Shown piece by piece: positions 63,153-64,000 of a stretch of DNA of 64,000 bases (position 1 is the first letter of the stretch; every line of letters begins with the position of its first letter). The notes below the pieces were generated by a model, which did no database searches, was not told where the DNA came from, and saw only the letters and a list, made by a program, of their open reading frames with translations. Made by a program: the position numbers and the translations under genes. Source of the DNA: Mycolicibacterium novocastrense (GTDB taxonomy: Bacteria > Actinomycetota > Actinomycetes > Mycobacteriales > Mycobacteriaceae); the NCBI RefSeq assembly GCF_001570485.1, contig NZ_BCTA01000036.1, positions 372,001 through 436,000 on the forward strand, written 5' to 3'.

Positions 63153-64000
63153 GTGACCGCTTCCACCGTCGCCGCCCCGCCGGCAGCCCGTTCGAAGGTC
63201 AAGCAGCTCACCGGACGCACCGTGTCACGCCTGCTGCGGCTGCCGCCGCACACCACCGACTTCACGGTCGACAAGGTCCGCGTTCCCATGCGAGACGGCA
63301 TCGAGCTGCGCGCCGACCACTATGCGCCCACCACCGCGGACCCGGCGGGCACGCTGCTGGTGCGCTGCCCCTACGGCCGAGACTTCCCCTTCGCCGCCAT
63401 CTACGCACGGGTCTATGCCGCACGCGGATATCACGTGGTCCTGCAGAGCGTGCGCGGCACATACGGCTCCGGCGGCGACTTCGACCCGATGGTCAACGAG
63501 ATCGCCGACGGCGCCGACACCGTCGAGTGGCTGCGCAACCAGGATTGGTTCACCGGCTCGTTCGCCACGATCGGGCTGTCGTATCTCGGTTTCACCCAGT
63601 GGGCGCTGCTCACCGACCCGCCACCGGAGATGAAGGCCGCGGTGATCACCGTCGGCCCGCACGACGTCAGCGGGCCGCGGTGGGGCCGCGGTTCCTTCGC
63701 GCTGAGCGACTTCCTCGGTTGGAGCCATCTGGTGGCCTATCAGGAGGATCGGAACCGGGCGCGGGCGCTGGTGCGACAGCTGCGGTCGCGGCGCCGACTC
63801 GCCCGTGCGGTGAAGCGGCTGCCCGCCGGAGAGGCGGGCCGCGCGCTGCTGGGCTCGGGTGCGCCGTGGTGGGAATCCTGGCTCGATCACCCCGATGCCG
63901 ACGACCCCTTCTGGACCGCGCTGAACCTGCGTCGCGCCCTGGACAGCGCCGACGTGCCGGTGCTGCTGATCAGCGGCTGGCAGGACCTGTTCCTGGAGCA
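63153..64000 (+). CDS. CocE/NonD-family hydrolase, 3'-truncated by the window
   Basis: The GTG at 63153 has GTGAGG upstream; the frame stays open to the last base (282 codons visible). Alpha/beta hydrolase of the X-Pro dipeptidyl-peptidase/cocaine-esterase superfamily: VPMRDGIELRADHYAP, LVRCPYGRDFPFA, VLQSVRGTYGSGGDFDP and the nucleophile elbow GLSYLGFTQW. The Asp and His of the triad lie beyond the window. Substrate unknown; probably co-transcribed with the TetR gene. Confidence 0.87.
   Translation, partial: MTASTVAAPPAARSKVKQLTGRTVSRLLRLPPHTTDFTVDKVRVPMRDGIELRADHYAPTTADPAGTLLVRCPYGRDFPFAAIYARVYAARGYHVVLQSVRGTYGSGGDFDPMVNEIADGADTVEWLRNQDWFTGSFATIGLSYLGFTQWALLTDPPPEMKAAVITVGPHDVSGPRWGRGSFALSDFLGWSHLVAYQEDRNRARALVRQLRSRRRLARAVKRLPAGEAGRALLGSGAPWWESWLDHPDADDPFWTALNLRRALDSADVPVLLISGWQDLFLE

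Overview
The window is a high-GC actinobacterial chromosome segment. Gene content and order identify it as a mycobacterium, most likely an environmental, fast-grower-like species. The backbone follows the order I know from the Mycobacterium tuberculosis Rv2736c-Rv2795c region: recX-recA, DUF3046, glycosyltransferase, ephG, pspM-pspA-clgR, pgsA, argA, ftsK, ABM/SDR, rnj-dapA-thyX, dfrA-thyA, dienelactone hydrolase, dapB, aldR-ald, pepR-gpsI-rpsO-ribF, mntR, truB-pptT-pptH. The left end holds a gluABCD-type glutamate importer. No rRNA, tRNA, CRISPR array, insertion sequence or phage was seen.

Region by region. 1-2817: amino-acid ABC transporter (gluA cut by the window edge). 2818-6350: leftward LLM-family flavin/F420 oxidoreductase, recX and recA; RecA carries an in-frame 364-residue intein with a LAGLIDADG endonuclease. 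6351-6612: divergent regulatory region with a RecA-NDp/PafBC-like promoter, a LexA box and an inverted repeat ahead of hypA. 6613-22157: an unbroken rightward hydrogenase block, often with 4-base gene overlaps. It holds hypA, hypB, the small and large subunits, a NifU/Rieske-like fusion, several uncharacterised accessory genes, a tiny membrane protein, a maturation endopeptidase, hypC, hypF, a DUF6390-like gene, a SIS-HypC fusion, a SIS protein, hypE, a second hypC and hypD. Small-subunit ligands, lack of a Tat signal and linkage to recA point to the group 1h (Hhy/Hyd2) high-affinity H2 uptake enzyme. The block lies where M. tuberculosis passes directly from recA to the DUF3046 gene.

22258-36873: envelope-stress genes (pspM, pspA, clgR behind a SigE-type promoter), lipid, arginine and cell-division genes, RNase J, dapA, thyX and a DUF4193 gene. 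36952-39081: an apparently lower-GC leftward cassette of WXG100-like protein, 468-residue effector-like protein and small polytopic membrane protein, resembling a type VII secreted effector/immunity unit between thyX and dfrA. 39142-49007: YcaQ-like glycosylase, dfrA-thyA, several metabolic and regulatory genes, dapB, aldR and ald. 49221-59494: class A beta-lactamase, pepR-gpsI-rpsO-ribF, mntR, truB-pptT-pptH. 59628-64000: accessory genes including a DUF3558-like exported protein, a sulfotransferase broken by one in-frame TGA, a TetR regulator with a palindromic operator, and a truncated CocE-like hydrolase.

Non-coding structure includes two 59-bp palindromic elements of the same family, both between convergent genes (32867-32925 and 56387-56445), a six-copy 15-bp tandem repeat (56258-56347), and several terminator-like inverted repeats. 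Family assignments and DUF numbers come from reading the translations and from memory; no database search was run.
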